Of a stretch of DNA of 64,000 nt, positions 17,475 through 26,280 are shown piece by piece. The notes under the pieces are model-generated. The model made no database searches. It had not been told where the DNA came from and saw only the letters and a list, made by a program, of their open reading frames with translations. Positions within the stretch are counted from its first letter, which is position 1. The number at the start of each line of letters is the position of its first letter. Source of the DNA: Nodularia sphaerocarpa UHCC 0038 (GTDB lineage Bacteria > Cyanobacteriota > Cyanobacteriia > Cyanobacteriales > Nostocaceae); NCBI RefSeq assembly GCF_022376295.1, contig NZ_CP060140.1, forward strand, positions 1,120,356 to 1,184,355. The letters are read 5' to 3'. The translations under genes were made by a program, and so were the position numbers.

Positions 17475-18476
17475 ATGAGAAATGCCCGTACCACAGCGAG
17501 TTTAACTCGCAATGCTAGAGCAATTATGAAAACATTGCTCATAGCGATCGCTACCTTGACATTTTACTTCACTAGCGATTTAGCCCTACCTCAAAGCGCT
17601 GCTGCATATCCCTTCTGGGCGCAACAAACCTATCCTGAAACCCCCCGCGAACCCACGGGGCGGATTGTTTGCGCTAACTGTCACCTAGCAGCTAAACCAG
17701 CAGAAGTAGAAGTTCCCCAATCAGTCTTACCTGATACCGTATTTAAAGCGGTGGTAAAAATTCCCTACGATACCAACATCCAACAAGTTGGTGCTGATGG
17801 TTCTAAAGTTGGCTTGAACGTCGGCGCTGTGTTGATGTTACCCGAAGGCTTCAAAATTGCACCAGCAGACCGCATTTCTGAAGAACTCAAAGAAGAAGTA
17901 GGCGATGTTTACTTCCAAACCTACACTGAAGAAAAAGAAAATGTTGTTCTTGTAGGACCCATACCCGGTGAACAGTATCAAGAAATTGTCTTCCCAGTTC
18001 TTTCTCCCAACCCCGCCACCGATAAAAATATTCACTTCGGTAAATATTCAGTTCACTTAGGTGCAAACCGGGGACGTGGACAAGTTTATCCTACTGGTGA
18101 AAAGAGCAATAATACCATTTACAATGCTTCCGCTACTGGCACAATCAGCAAGATTGCCAAAGAGGAAGATGAATCTGGTAATGCTAAATATCTAGTAAAT
18201 ATCCAAACCGAATCTGGCGCTACTACTATTGATACCATTCCCGCAGGTCCAGAATTGATTGTTTCTGAAGGACAATCTGTAACTGCTGGTGATGCTTTGA
18301 CCAATAACCCCAATGTCGGTGGATTTGGTCAAAAAGATGTAGAAATTGTATTACAAGACTCATCTAGAGTTCAAGGAATGATTGCATTCATTGCTCTTGT
18401 AATGTTAGCTCAAGTTATGCTCGTGCTGAAGAAGAAGCAGGTGGAAAAAGTCCAAGCTGCTGAACTTAATTTCTAA
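17475..18476 (+). CDS. petA: Cytochrome f (apocytochrome)
   Basis: 333 residues. Cleavable signal peptide ends ...LPQSAAAYPFWAQ; the mature N-terminal Tyr is the axial heme ligand. CANCH is the c-type heme site. A large lumenal domain follows and a single C-terminal anchor (MIAFIALVMLAQVMLVLKKKQ). Accepts electrons from PetC and passes them to plastocyanin/cytochrome c6. Strong intrinsic terminator 28 bases after the stop. Confidence 0.97.
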   Translation: MRNARTTASLTRNARAIMKTLLIAIATLTFYFTSDLALPQSAAAYPFWAQQTYPETPREPTGRIVCANCHLAAKPAEVEVPQSVLPDTVFKAVVKIPYDTNIQQVGADGSKVGLNVGAVLMLPEGFKIAPADRISEELKEEVGDVYFQTYTEEKENVVLVGPIPGEQYQEIVFPVLSPNPATDKNIHFGKYSVHLGANRGRGQVYPTGEKSNNTIYNASATGTISKIAKEEDESGNAKYLVNIQTESGATTIDTIPAGPELIVSEGQSVTAGDALTNNPNVGGFGQKDVEIVLQDSSRVQGMIAFIALVMLAQVMLVLKKKQVEKVQAAELNF

Positions 18477-18503
18477 ATTCTTGGTTAAATAAATATTTTT
18501 GAG

Positions 18504-18530
18504 GACAGGCAAAATGCCTGTCTTTTTTTT
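18504..18530 (+). terminator. Intrinsic terminator of petC-petA
   Basis: Perfect 8-bp stem GACAGGCA / TGCCTGTC, AAA loop, eight T. Confidence 0.93.
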
Positions 18531-18532
18531 AA

Positions 18533-18838
18533 TTACTTCCCACTATAAAAAAAGGCAACTTCTTTCTCTTTGAGGGGTGCAAAACCTGCATCTACAAGGA
18601 ATTTATCAAGTTCTGCTTGAGGAATGTGTTTTGCGCCAATTCGCACAATGCGCGATCGCATGGTATTAGATACACCACTACGCTGTCTATTTCCCTCTAG
18701 TGCCATCACTTTGCTATACAGTTCTAGCTTTGCAGGCGGAATAGCAGAACCATCAAAATCGATTCCCTGAGCGATCGCTTCATCGATAGCATCAGCACCC
18801 TTGGTTGTGGCATTTACTTCATTAGTTTCAGCAGGCAT
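18533..18838 (-). CDS. Small conserved cyanobacterial protein (DUF4090-like)
   Basis: 101 residues, acidic N-terminus, then LELYSKVMALEGNRQRSGVSNTMRSRIVRIGAKHIPQAELDKFL and a C-terminal KEKEVAFFYSGK. Highly conserved-looking core; I associate it with DUF4090 of cyanobacteria but cannot verify. No membrane segment. Convergent with petA, whose terminator lies directly at its 3' end. Function unknown. Confidence 0.75.
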   Translation of the reverse strand: MPAETNEVNATTKGADAIDEAIAQGIDFDGSAIPPAKLELYSKVMALEGNRQRSGVSNTMRSRIVRIGAKHIPQAELDKFLVDAGFAPLKEKEVAFFYSGK

Positions 18839-18922
18839 GGCAATTTATTTTCAAGGCTATAGGTAAATTTTACCAGTCTTGCTGACACCAAAATACTATA
18901 GAAAAAACAAGTCCCTCCCTGA

Positions 18923-19171
18923 TCATTCTGGGCGTGTGATTGAACCGCCAACAAACGCTCCTAAAATTGCACCTGTCCATAATCCGGTTGTAGTACCTTG
19001 CCAAGTAGCTCCGGGCGTTACCCAAACATTACACATCATCTTTAAACCCCAAGCTTGGTTTTGGCATTTCTGGTTATGCAGTATCGATGTCATTTGTCCA
19101 CCGATGTAACCACCAAAAAATCCTGATGTCAAAGCTAAAAAAGTGCAAATTAACAATCTATTTTTAACCAT
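18923..19171 (-). CDS. Small glycine-zipper membrane protein
   Basis: 82 residues with two hydrophobic glycine-rich segments (FLALTSGFFGGYIGGQ and GLWTGAILGAFVGGS) and two Cys between them (CQNQAWGLKMMC). Could be a small inner-membrane hairpin or a signal-peptide protein with a glycine zipper. ATG at 19171. No family recognised; coding status is likely but not certain. Confidence 0.55.
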   Translation of the reverse strand: MVKNRLLICTFLALTSGFFGGYIGGQMTSILHNQKCQNQAWGLKMMCNVWVTPGATWQGTTTGLWTGAILGAFVGGSITRPE

Positions 19172-19192
19172 GAGTTGAATTCAGCAATGAAT

Positions 19193-19218
19193 GGTGGGTT
19201 AGCGCAGCGTAACCCACC
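19193..19218. repeat. Short hairpin repeat (GGTGGGTTA / TAACCCACC)
   Basis: Perfect 9-bp arms with an 8-base GCGCAGCG loop, 38 bases downstream of ppc; a dispersed repeat that may end ppc transcription. Confidence 0.7.
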
Positions 19219-19255
19219 CTACGGTTTTTGGGTAATTTATTTGGGTGTTACCCGC

Positions 19256-22200
19256 TCAACCTGTATTTCTCATCCCGGCTGCAATACCGTTAATCGTTAA
19301 CAGTGCGCCTCGCAATAACTCACCTTTGCTGTAACGAGAGTGAATTACACCAGAGGTAGCGGTAATATTTCGGGACTGTCGTAAACGTTTGAGTAAGGAA
19401 ACTTGGATGAATCCTAACGGTACAATTGTGCCATTGCGTAACTGTACTGAACGTTGCAACACAGGATCACCATCCAAAAGCCGAGTGTGACCAGTAATTT
19501 TTAGGACTAAATCCCTGGTGAGATAGAATTCATTGGCAATTTGCTGAAAAACCTTTTCTAGCCGCTCTTTATCTTCAGGGTTCGAGAGTTCTTGGACGTA
19601 GTGATGCGCCATTTGCATATCTACTTTGGCTAAGGTCATTTCTGCTTTGGAAATCACCATTTTGAAGAATGGCCATTTCATGTAAAAGTAGCGGAGCAAT
19701 TTCAGGTGTTCTTCTGATTCCTCTTCCTCATTCAAGAATCCCTGTAAAGCTGTGCCGATACCATACCAAGAAGGCAGCAAAAACCGGGTCTGTGTCCAGC
19801 TAAACACCCAAGGAATGGCGCGCAGACTGCTTAAATCTTTCTTTCCAGATGGTCGCCGCGCTGGACGAGAACTAATTTGCAACTGGCTAATTTCTTCAAT
19901 GGGGGTGACTTGGTGGAAAAAGTCGATAAAATCTGGTTGCTCGTAAATGAGGGCGCGATAATGTTGACGCGATCGCACTGCTAATTCTTCCATAATCTCA
20001 TTCCAAGGTTCGATATCATCAAACCCGGTTCGCAGCAGGCTGGCTTGAATTACAGCCGTGGTAATGGTTTCCAGATTATACAGAGCTAAATCCAGCAAGG
20101 AATATTTAGAAGCTAATACTTCCCCTTGTTCAGTAATCTTGATCCGCCCATTAATACTGTGTCCTGGTTGAGCCAAAATCGCCTCATAAGCTGGGCCGCC
20201 ACCTCGTCCCACAGAACCCCCGCGTCCGTGGAAAATCCGCAAACTCAAACCATATCCTTCGGCGATTGTCTGGAGTGATTTTTGGGCTTTATGAATTTCC
20301 CAGTTGCTACTTAAAAAACCAGAGTCTTTATTGCTGTCAGAATACCCCAGCATCACTTCTTGTAAGTTAGGGGTGAGGGGAGAAGCTGTAGTCGGGACAA
20401 TCGGTAATGAAGAACCTTCTTGCTGAATGGCTTTGAGTGCTTCATAACCACCTGCTAACAAAGCTCTATACAAAGGAAGTTCAAATAGCTGCCGCATGAC
20501 GCTTCTAGAGCGTTGTAGGTCTTCTACCGTCTCAAATAAGGGGACAACCTGAATAGTCCCCACAGCTACCACCGGGTCAAAAAGTCGGGATTCTTTGGCT
20601 AATAGCAAAACTTCCAAAACATCGCTGACTTCCCGACACATACTAATGATGTAAGTTTGGCAGATGTTGACACCAAACTCTTGCTGTAGCGATCGCAAGA
20701 TCCGGAAAGTTTCAATCACATCGTTGGTTTTTTCCGAAAATGGCAATTCTGCCGGAATTAACGGGCGACGGGTTTGCAGTTCTCCAGTTAGCCAAGCAAC
20801 GCGCTGTTCTTCCGATAGCTCGTTATAGGATTGGGGTAGAATTTGCAGATATTCCAGAATCTCATTTAAAGCATCAGAGTGTCGCGTTGATTCTTGGCGG
20901 ATATCCAACTGAGTCAAGTTAAAGTCAAAAATTTCGACTTGACAGATCAGAGTTTCTAACTCCCGACAGCTTAAACCAGTTTCAGTCAAGTTACGTTCAA
21001 TTAACCGCAGTTCTGCCAAAAACTCCGACCCCGAACGATACATGGGCGAGTCTTCCTTGGTTGACTTTTCGCGGTTATACAAAGCCACATTGCGATCGCG
21101 CGTATTTTCCAACCGTCTGAGAACATAAGCCAGTTTTAAGCGATAAGGTTCTTGGCGATAACGCAACGCCAGCGCATCGTACACATCACTTAACTGCGAC
21201 TGATCAATTTCTAAAGATTCCAGCAACTCTGGTAAAACATCGCTCCAGTGCATCGACACACTCAATAATTCAATCAGCTGCTTCACTGACTTAATATATC
21301 TTTCGACCACCATTTTGCGCTGATAGCAAGCTGTCTGCCAGGTAATTTCTGGTGTCACTGATGGATTACCATCGCGATCTGAACCTACCCAAGAACCAAA
21401 AGAGCAAAAGTTTTTATGGGGCGGTTCTAGCCAAGTAAATGTCTTACCCAGAGCATATTTTAAGCGCTTATAGAGTTGAGGAATACCATCAAATAACACT
21501 TCTTGGAAATAGTGTAAGGCATAATCAACTTCATCCAGCACCGTGGGTTTGAACTGGTGGAGTTCATCTGTCCGCCACCACAGGCGAATTTCTTCGAGCA
21601 ATTGTTCTCGCAAATCTGCTGCTTCCCAAGGATATCCGCCCAGGGTGCTTTCAGTGCGGTTTTCCACTACATCAAGTTTTTGCAGCAGGTTTACCACCTG
21701 TCTTTGTTTATCGCGGATGGTGTGACGCACTATTTCCGTCGGGTGAGCTGTAAACACCAAACGCACATCCAAATGTGAAATCAGGCGTTGAATTTGTTGC
21801 GGTGGCACATTCAGCTTGAATAAATGGGGAAACAAAGCAGCAAAAGTACCTTTTTGTTTTCCGATTGATTTGGTCACCGAACTTGTTGTAGAAAATGGAT
21901 TAATTCCCTCTGTAGAAGCTTCTATTCCGGCATCATCTTCTTTTTGGTTGGAGGAGTAAGAAGCGTTAGATAACGTCTGTTCCTGAATTAGCGTTTCTGC
22001 TTCTCCCTCAGAATAGCGGGTTAATTGCTGACGTTGTTCATATTCCTGCTCTATGATGTTAATCAACTGGAAATACAACGCAAAGGCACGAGCTGCTCGA
22101 ATTGCCTCGTTGATGTTCAGTTGTTCAATCAACTTAACGGCAGATGCGGCTTGGTCGTTTCTGGCTTGTCCTTCTGGCGAACACAAATCGCGCAATTGCC

Positions 22201-22348
22201 GTAATAGATCCACCATCGTTTGACCGCATTCTTGCCGGAGTACTGATTCCCACAATTCCTCTACGACTTGGAGACGATGACGCAAAAATAATTCCGACGC
22301 AGGGTATAAATTCAACCCATCAGACAAACTGTATAAAAGAGTACCCAT
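19256..22348 (-). CDS. ppc: Phosphoenolpyruvate carboxylase
   Basis: About 1030 residues. Converts PEP and bicarbonate to oxaloacetate, the anaplerotic route feeding the incomplete TCA cycle and nitrogen assimilation. Diagnostic sites: VFTAHPTEIVRHT (catalytic His), GYSDSNKDSGFLSS (catalytic Lys), FHGRGGSVGRGGGP (mobile loop and Arg), terminal RNTG. The frame continues to a TTG at 22429, but family proteins begin MGxLLYS, matching the ATG at 22348, which I chose. Monocistronic. Confidence 0.95.
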   Translation of the reverse strand: MGTLLYSLSDGLNLYPASELFLRHRLQVVEELWESVLRQECGQTMVDLLRQLRDLCSPEGQARNDQAASAVKLIEQLNINEAIRAARAFALYFQLINIIEQEYEQRQQLTRYSEGEAETLIQEQTLSNASYSSNQKEDDAGIEASTEGINPFSTTSSVTKSIGKQKGTFAALFPHLFKLNVPPQQIQRLISHLDVRLVFTAHPTEIVRHTIRDKQRQVVNLLQKLDVVENRTESTLGGYPWEAADLREQLLEEIRLWWRTDELHQFKPTVLDEVDYALHYFQEVLFDGIPQLYKRLKYALGKTFTWLEPPHKNFCSFGSWVGSDRDGNPSVTPEITWQTACYQRKMVVERYIKSVKQLIELLSVSMHWSDVLPELLESLEIDQSQLSDVYDALALRYRQEPYRLKLAYVLRRLENTRDRNVALYNREKSTKEDSPMYRSGSEFLAELRLIERNLTETGLSCRELETLICQVEIFDFNLTQLDIRQESTRHSDALNEILEYLQILPQSYNELSEEQRVAWLTGELQTRRPLIPAELPFSEKTNDVIETFRILRSLQQEFGVNICQTYIISMCREVSDVLEVLLLAKESRLFDPVVAVGTIQVVPLFETVEDLQRSRSVMRQLFELPLYRALLAGGYEALKAIQQEGSSLPIVPTTASPLTPNLQEVMLGYSDSNKDSGFLSSNWEIHKAQKSLQTIAEGYGLSLRIFHGRGGSVGRGGGPAYEAILAQPGHSINGRIKITEQGEVLASKYSLLDLALYNLETITTAVIQASLLRTGFDDIEPWNEIMEELAVRSRQHYRALIYEQPDFIDFFHQVTPIEEISQLQISSRPARRPSGKKDLSSLRAIPWVFSWTQTRFLLPSWYGIGTALQGFLNEEEESEEHLKLLRYFYMKWPFFKMVISKAEMTLAKVDMQMAHHYVQELSNPEDKERLEKVFQQIANEFYLTRDLVLKITGHTRLLDGDPVLQRSVQLRNGTIVPLGFIQVSLLKRLRQSRNITATSGVIHSRYSKGELLRGALLTINGIAAGMRNTG

Positions 22349-22467
22349 AATTTCTGCTCTTGTCAGCTGATTACTGTTTACATCGTAAAGACGGGATGAC
22401 TCGCGTCTGTGCAAGGCATTAATTCTCAAGGTAAAACCATGAGTCTTTTAGGATTTAAGTATATTTT

Positions 22468-22725
22468 TTAACTTCTTTCCCCGCCTCTGGCGCTTGTAGG
22501 CAAAATATCGTCATCTGGAAATGGGAGAATCGGCAGGCGATCGCCTCGAAATAATTCTTCACTGGCTTGCCCCATAGATTCTAGGGCTTTGACTGTGGCC
22601 TTTTCTGTGGTGAGCAGCAGTAGTATAGACGCTGTACCTATTTGTAAGAGGAAAGATTGAGGAATGCTCAAAAAAGGCAGATGGAATCCGGTATTATCGG
22701 AGGACTTTTGGGTAGTAGGAGTCAT
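22468..22725 (-). CDS. Small conserved membrane-associated protein
   Basis: 85 residues from the ATG at 22725 (MTPTTQKSS); the frame is open to 22863, but the upstream part has no protein character. One hydrophobic segment (SFLLQIGTASILLLLT), then TEKATVKALESMGQASEELFRGDRLPILPFPDDD. It resembles a small cyanobacterial family of unknown function that I recognise by the EKATxKxLExxGQASEExFRGDRLP pattern. Lies 119 bases upstream of ppc on the same strand. Confidence 0.65.
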   Translation of the reverse strand: MTPTTQKSSDNTGFHLPFLSIPQSFLLQIGTASILLLLTTEKATVKALESMGQASEELFRGDRLPILPFPDDDILPTSARGGERS

Positions 22726-22980
22726 TGCTAATTCTAGGTTGTTGGCAAATGAGTAAAAAGAAACGCGTGCATTCAACGTGTGTGCGACTTCCAGACCTAC
22801 TTGTCTATTTTGGCCGATTTTGCAAGCCCACAAAGTAACAAAATTGTTAAAAAAAAACTGCAAAGTGTGATAGACCTATGTTTCTAGTTTACAAGTACAG
22901 GCACTACCGTTTCCAAGTCTTGAGTAGAAACCCAATTAAACGCGTCTTGACAAGAAAGTGCTGAGTTCATGTTTTATTTC

Positions 22981-23116
22981 ACCAATGACCAATGACCAAT
23001 GACCAATAACCAATGACCAATGACCAATAACCAATGACCAATAACCAATGACCAATGACCAATGACCAATGACCAATGACCAATGACCAATGACCAATAA
23101 CCAATAACCAATGACT
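22981..23116. repeat. Heptanucleotide tandem repeat (CCAATGA/CCAATAA), ~19 copies
   Basis: 136 bp of uninterrupted period-7 repeat ending 15 bases before the ATG of the SGNH-like gene, so it occupies most of that gene's presumed promoter region. The apparent 69-residue SLVIGHW protein on the other strand is only a translation of this array. Confidence 0.95.
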
Positions 23117-23130
23117 AAAGTTAACTGCCG

Positions 23131-26100
23131 ATGAAAACAGTATTACTAGATAGTCAGAAATCACTAGTGGAGTGGGTAAGCCAAGCAACAGGAATCAACT
23201 CTTTGGGGGTAAAAGTCCGGTTGCGGGGAAATGACCTACACATTCTTTGTGAAGGTTCAGAGTTTCCTGAACGCTGGCGCACTCTGTCTGACTTGCTTCA
23301 CGCGCTACAGCAAACAGATTTGGATATTTTAACCAGTAACGAACAACCCTCAATATACCAAGTATTTGTCTATGGGCGGAAGAAAGGGGAATATCGACCC
23401 AAATGGTGTCATCGGGTTTATTTAAACCAAGTAGAACGGCATTTAGAACAGGTAGAGCAAGTCCTGGAAGACTCGGAAAAATCCGCATCTGTGGGTGGGT
23501 CTCTGATTCTCTCTAATGAAAGTTTGGCACGTCGGGGAGACCCCAATGCCATTGCGCGCTATCTGAGCGAAACTCTCAGTCCGTTAGGTGTGTCGGTACA
23601 GGTAAAAACCAAGCAGCATCAGCCAAAAGATAGCAATCAAGCTGTAGTTAATCGCCTGTGGATCTTTTGTCAGTCTAGCTATAGCCCCGATTCATCATTA
23701 TTAGCTGAACCAGTAGCCCAGCAGTTACGGGATTTGAAACTGGTCGGCTACCAAGATGCAGTAATTGTTTCCCAAGTCAGTGGTGAAATAGCATCTGATT
23801 GGATGCTCAGAGTCGACCTGCGACCTCCAGAAATGATGCTCAAGGAGTGGGCTAGGTGGGGAGATGTGCAGGCGATTACGAGGCTGTTAAGGTCGATTTT
23901 GTCAGAGTTAAAGGTTGCTGTACAAGTTTCTCTCAAAGAATCAACCCTGCATATCTTTTGTACCCCGGCTGTTGACCCCTCAAAAACTGCCCCAGCGCCA
24001 GATAAAGCCCTATGTTTAGAGATAATTTTACGCCACCTAGAAGCGATCGCTCCCCAAGGTATTCTCGCAGCCACTGTTTACGGAAAAAAAACCTCAGATC
24101 AGCAACCAGCTTGGATTGACTGGTTAAGTTTACCAGCGACAGAACATCCAGCCCTAGCCACATTACCCCTGGAGTTAGCCAGTGATGGTGATCAACCAGC
24201 AATTACTTTTTTACTAGAGCGCTTACTCAATCTTGATCTCGATTGGCGTTTAAAGACAGGTGGTATTCGTGTACTGCTGCTACGCAAAGGTGACTTGTTG
24301 CATATTATGTGTGATGCGCCCATTTGCCCAGCCCGCTCACAAGTAGCCCACAAAGTCACCCAGTTTTTGCAGCAGTTAAAAATGCCAAGTATTGCCGGGG
24401 TACGCGTCTACGGTCGCCGTGCTGGTAATAAGGAACCATCTTGGCAGGATGGCGTAGATTTAGTACCACGCCAACGTTTAGTTCCAGAAGCTACCCCAGA
24501 ATTTGCGGCTACGGCGGAATATGTTAATGAACTGTTAATTGGTACAAACAGCATTAATCACGTCTCTACTAATGAGCCAATTTTGCGTCATGATTTAACT
24601 TCAGAAGAAGTTCAAAATTTTGTTACAGAAGTAGCACGAGATTGGACAACAAGTGCTATTACCACAGCCAAAAAGTGGTTAATAGGAACGCAGATATTTA
24701 CAGAAAGTGGTCAGTCAGTAATCCAAAACCCTGATAGTCAAGGGCTGAAGGTAGCTCTGGTTTGGGGTACGTTGGGTTTATTGCTGACTCTGCAAACTGA
24801 TTGGATTTTGGGTCATATAATTACTCGCTCTAGACTAAGTTCACCACAAGTAACTAGTGTTTCGCCCTCATTATTACCTGGACAAGAGCCATCATCGAGT
24901 TCTCAAGCCAACCAGAATCAGAAACCAGGATTTTTGAATAGCAGGTCTGGGAAACAATCTCCTCAGAGTCAAAAAGATGTCTTTAATGATTCTGGGTTTA
25001 CCCAAGGTGATGATGGACAAGAGAGGATTTTAAAAGCGGGGCCACTGAAAGAAAGAGCCAACGCCGCAGCAATTTTATTAGCCGCGCGATCGCAAATACC
25101 CAGTTTCAATTCTCGGCAATTAAATGAACAACTAGCATTGTATAAACAGCGAGTTGCGAAAAACGGTAAAGCCGCAGATGTATTAATTATTGGTTCCTCC
25201 CGCGCCTTGAGAGGAATTGACCCGGTAGTACTTTCTCAGAGTTTAGCAAATCAGGGTTATCCCCATATTGACGTATTTAATTTTGGCATTAACGGTGCTA
25301 CAGCACAAATTGTCAACTTGATTATTCGTCAGGTGCTAGAGCCATCGGAACTCCCAAAACTAATTCTTTGGGCAGATGGTTCCCGTGCTTTCAATAGCAA
25401 TCGGGAAGATATTACCTTTAAGGCGATCGCCGCATCAGAGGGTTACAAACAAGTATTGCAGAAAGCATTCACAGCCGCCAATAGCGATGAATCCCCACAA
25501 AATTCAGACAATGCTGCTGTTCAGACGCAAGTAGGAAAAAACCCAAATATCAACAGTTATCAAGTTGTAAATGAGTCGTTAAATCAGGTATTATCTGGCA
25601 TTTCTATCAGCCACCAAAATCGTGAGCAAGTCAAAGCTATCTTGCAGGAAAAACTGCTTTCATTGCCTTTAGTTAGACACACTCAGGCTATGGGTTCACA
25701 GACACAATTCAATTCAGACAACTCCGAACTGGATACTACCCAGCAGGCGGTAGACTTTGATGGATTTTTAGCTTTATCAGTGCGCTTCAATCCGATAATT
25801 CACTATCAAAAACATCCTAGAGTTGCAGGAAATTACGACAACGATTATAGAGATTTTCAGATAGCAGGTGAACAAGATGCAGCCTTTCAAGAAATTTTAC
25901 AATTTACCCAGACTCGAAATATTTCTTTAGTATTTGTTAATATGCCCCTGACATCCGATTATTTAGATCCAGTCCGCACCAAATATGAGCAAGAATTTCA
26001 GCAACATATGTTATCCCTATCAACCAATCCCAAATTTATATATAGAGACTTAAGCCAACTTTGGCCAAAAACCAATGATTACTTTTCTGACCCCAGTCAC

Positions 26101-26175
26101 CTCAACCGCTTTGGGGCATACGAAGTATCAAAAAGGTTGGCTAATGATCCGATGATTGCTTGGCCGACGAAGTAA
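23131..26175 (+). CDS. Modular SGNH/DUF1574-like protein, probable envelope glycan O-acylation partner
   Basis: 1014 residues. The N-terminal ~450 residues are about four diverged copies of one ~95-115-residue module, each with a pattern like GD..AI..LL...L..L.V.V......LHI.C ... V.VYGR..G...P.W. A Ser/Thr-rich region with a membrane segment follows (VALVWGTLGLLLTLQTDWIL, ~545-570). Then comes an SGNH-hydrolase-like C-terminus: VLIIGSSRALRG (Ser), FNFGINGATA, LILWADGSRAF and DPSHLNRFGA (Asp-His). With the MBOAT gene 105 bp downstream it resembles AlgI/AlgJ-type or Pat-type acyl-transfer pairs. The role of the modules is unknown. Confidence 0.75.
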   Translation: MKTVLLDSQKSLVEWVSQATGINSLGVKVRLRGNDLHILCEGSEFPERWRTLSDLLHALQQTDLDILTSNEQPSIYQVFVYGRKKGEYRPKWCHRVYLNQVERHLEQVEQVLEDSEKSASVGGSLILSNESLARRGDPNAIARYLSETLSPLGVSVQVKTKQHQPKDSNQAVVNRLWIFCQSSYSPDSSLLAEPVAQQLRDLKLVGYQDAVIVSQVSGEIASDWMLRVDLRPPEMMLKEWARWGDVQAITRLLRSILSELKVAVQVSLKESTLHIFCTPAVDPSKTAPAPDKALCLEIILRHLEAIAPQGILAATVYGKKTSDQQPAWIDWLSLPATEHPALATLPLELASDGDQPAITFLLERLLNLDLDWRLKTGGIRVLLLRKGDLLHIMCDAPICPARSQVAHKVTQFLQQLKMPSIAGVRVYGRRAGNKEPSWQDGVDLVPRQRLVPEATPEFAATAEYVNELLIGTNSINHVSTNEPILRHDLTSEEVQNFVTEVARDWTTSAITTAKKWLIGTQIFTESGQSVIQNPDSQGLKVALVWGTLGLLLTLQTDWILGHIITRSRLSSPQVTSVSPSLLPGQEPSSSSQANQNQKPGFLNSRSGKQSPQSQKDVFNDSGFTQGDDGQERILKAGPLKERANAAAILLAARSQIPSFNSRQLNEQLALYKQRVAKNGKAADVLIIGSSRALRGIDPVVLSQSLANQGYPHIDVFNFGINGATAQIVNLIIRQVLEPSELPKLILWADGSRAFNSNREDITFKAIAASEGYKQVLQKAFTAANSDESPQNSDNAAVQTQVGKNPNINSYQVVNESLNQVLSGISISHQNREQVKAILQEKLLSLPLVRHTQAMGSQTQFNSDNSELDTTQQAVDFDGFLALSVRFNPIIHYQKHPRVAGNYDNDYRDFQIAGEQDAAFQEILQFTQTRNISLVFVNMPLTSDYLDPVRTKYEQEFQQHMLSLSTNPKFIYRDLSQLWPKTNDYFSDPSHLNRFGAYEVSKRLANDPMIAWPTK

Positions 26176-26214
26176 GACGTGGAGAGATGAACAGTTCCAG
26201 GAAATAACCCAGAG

Positions 26215-26278
26215 CCAATGATGACTAATGACTAATGACCAATGACCAATGACTAATAACTAATAACTAATGACTAAA
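26215..26278. repeat. Heptanucleotide tandem repeat between the SGNH-like gene and MBOAT
   Basis: About nine units of AATGACT/AATGACC/AATAACT filling most of the 105-bp spacer. Confidence 0.9.
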
Positions 26279-26280
26279 AT

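Noticed and set aside
22979..23188. 69-residue frame of repeated SLVIGHW on the minus strand
   Set aside because: It is the translation of a 7-bp tandem repeat; no gene structure.
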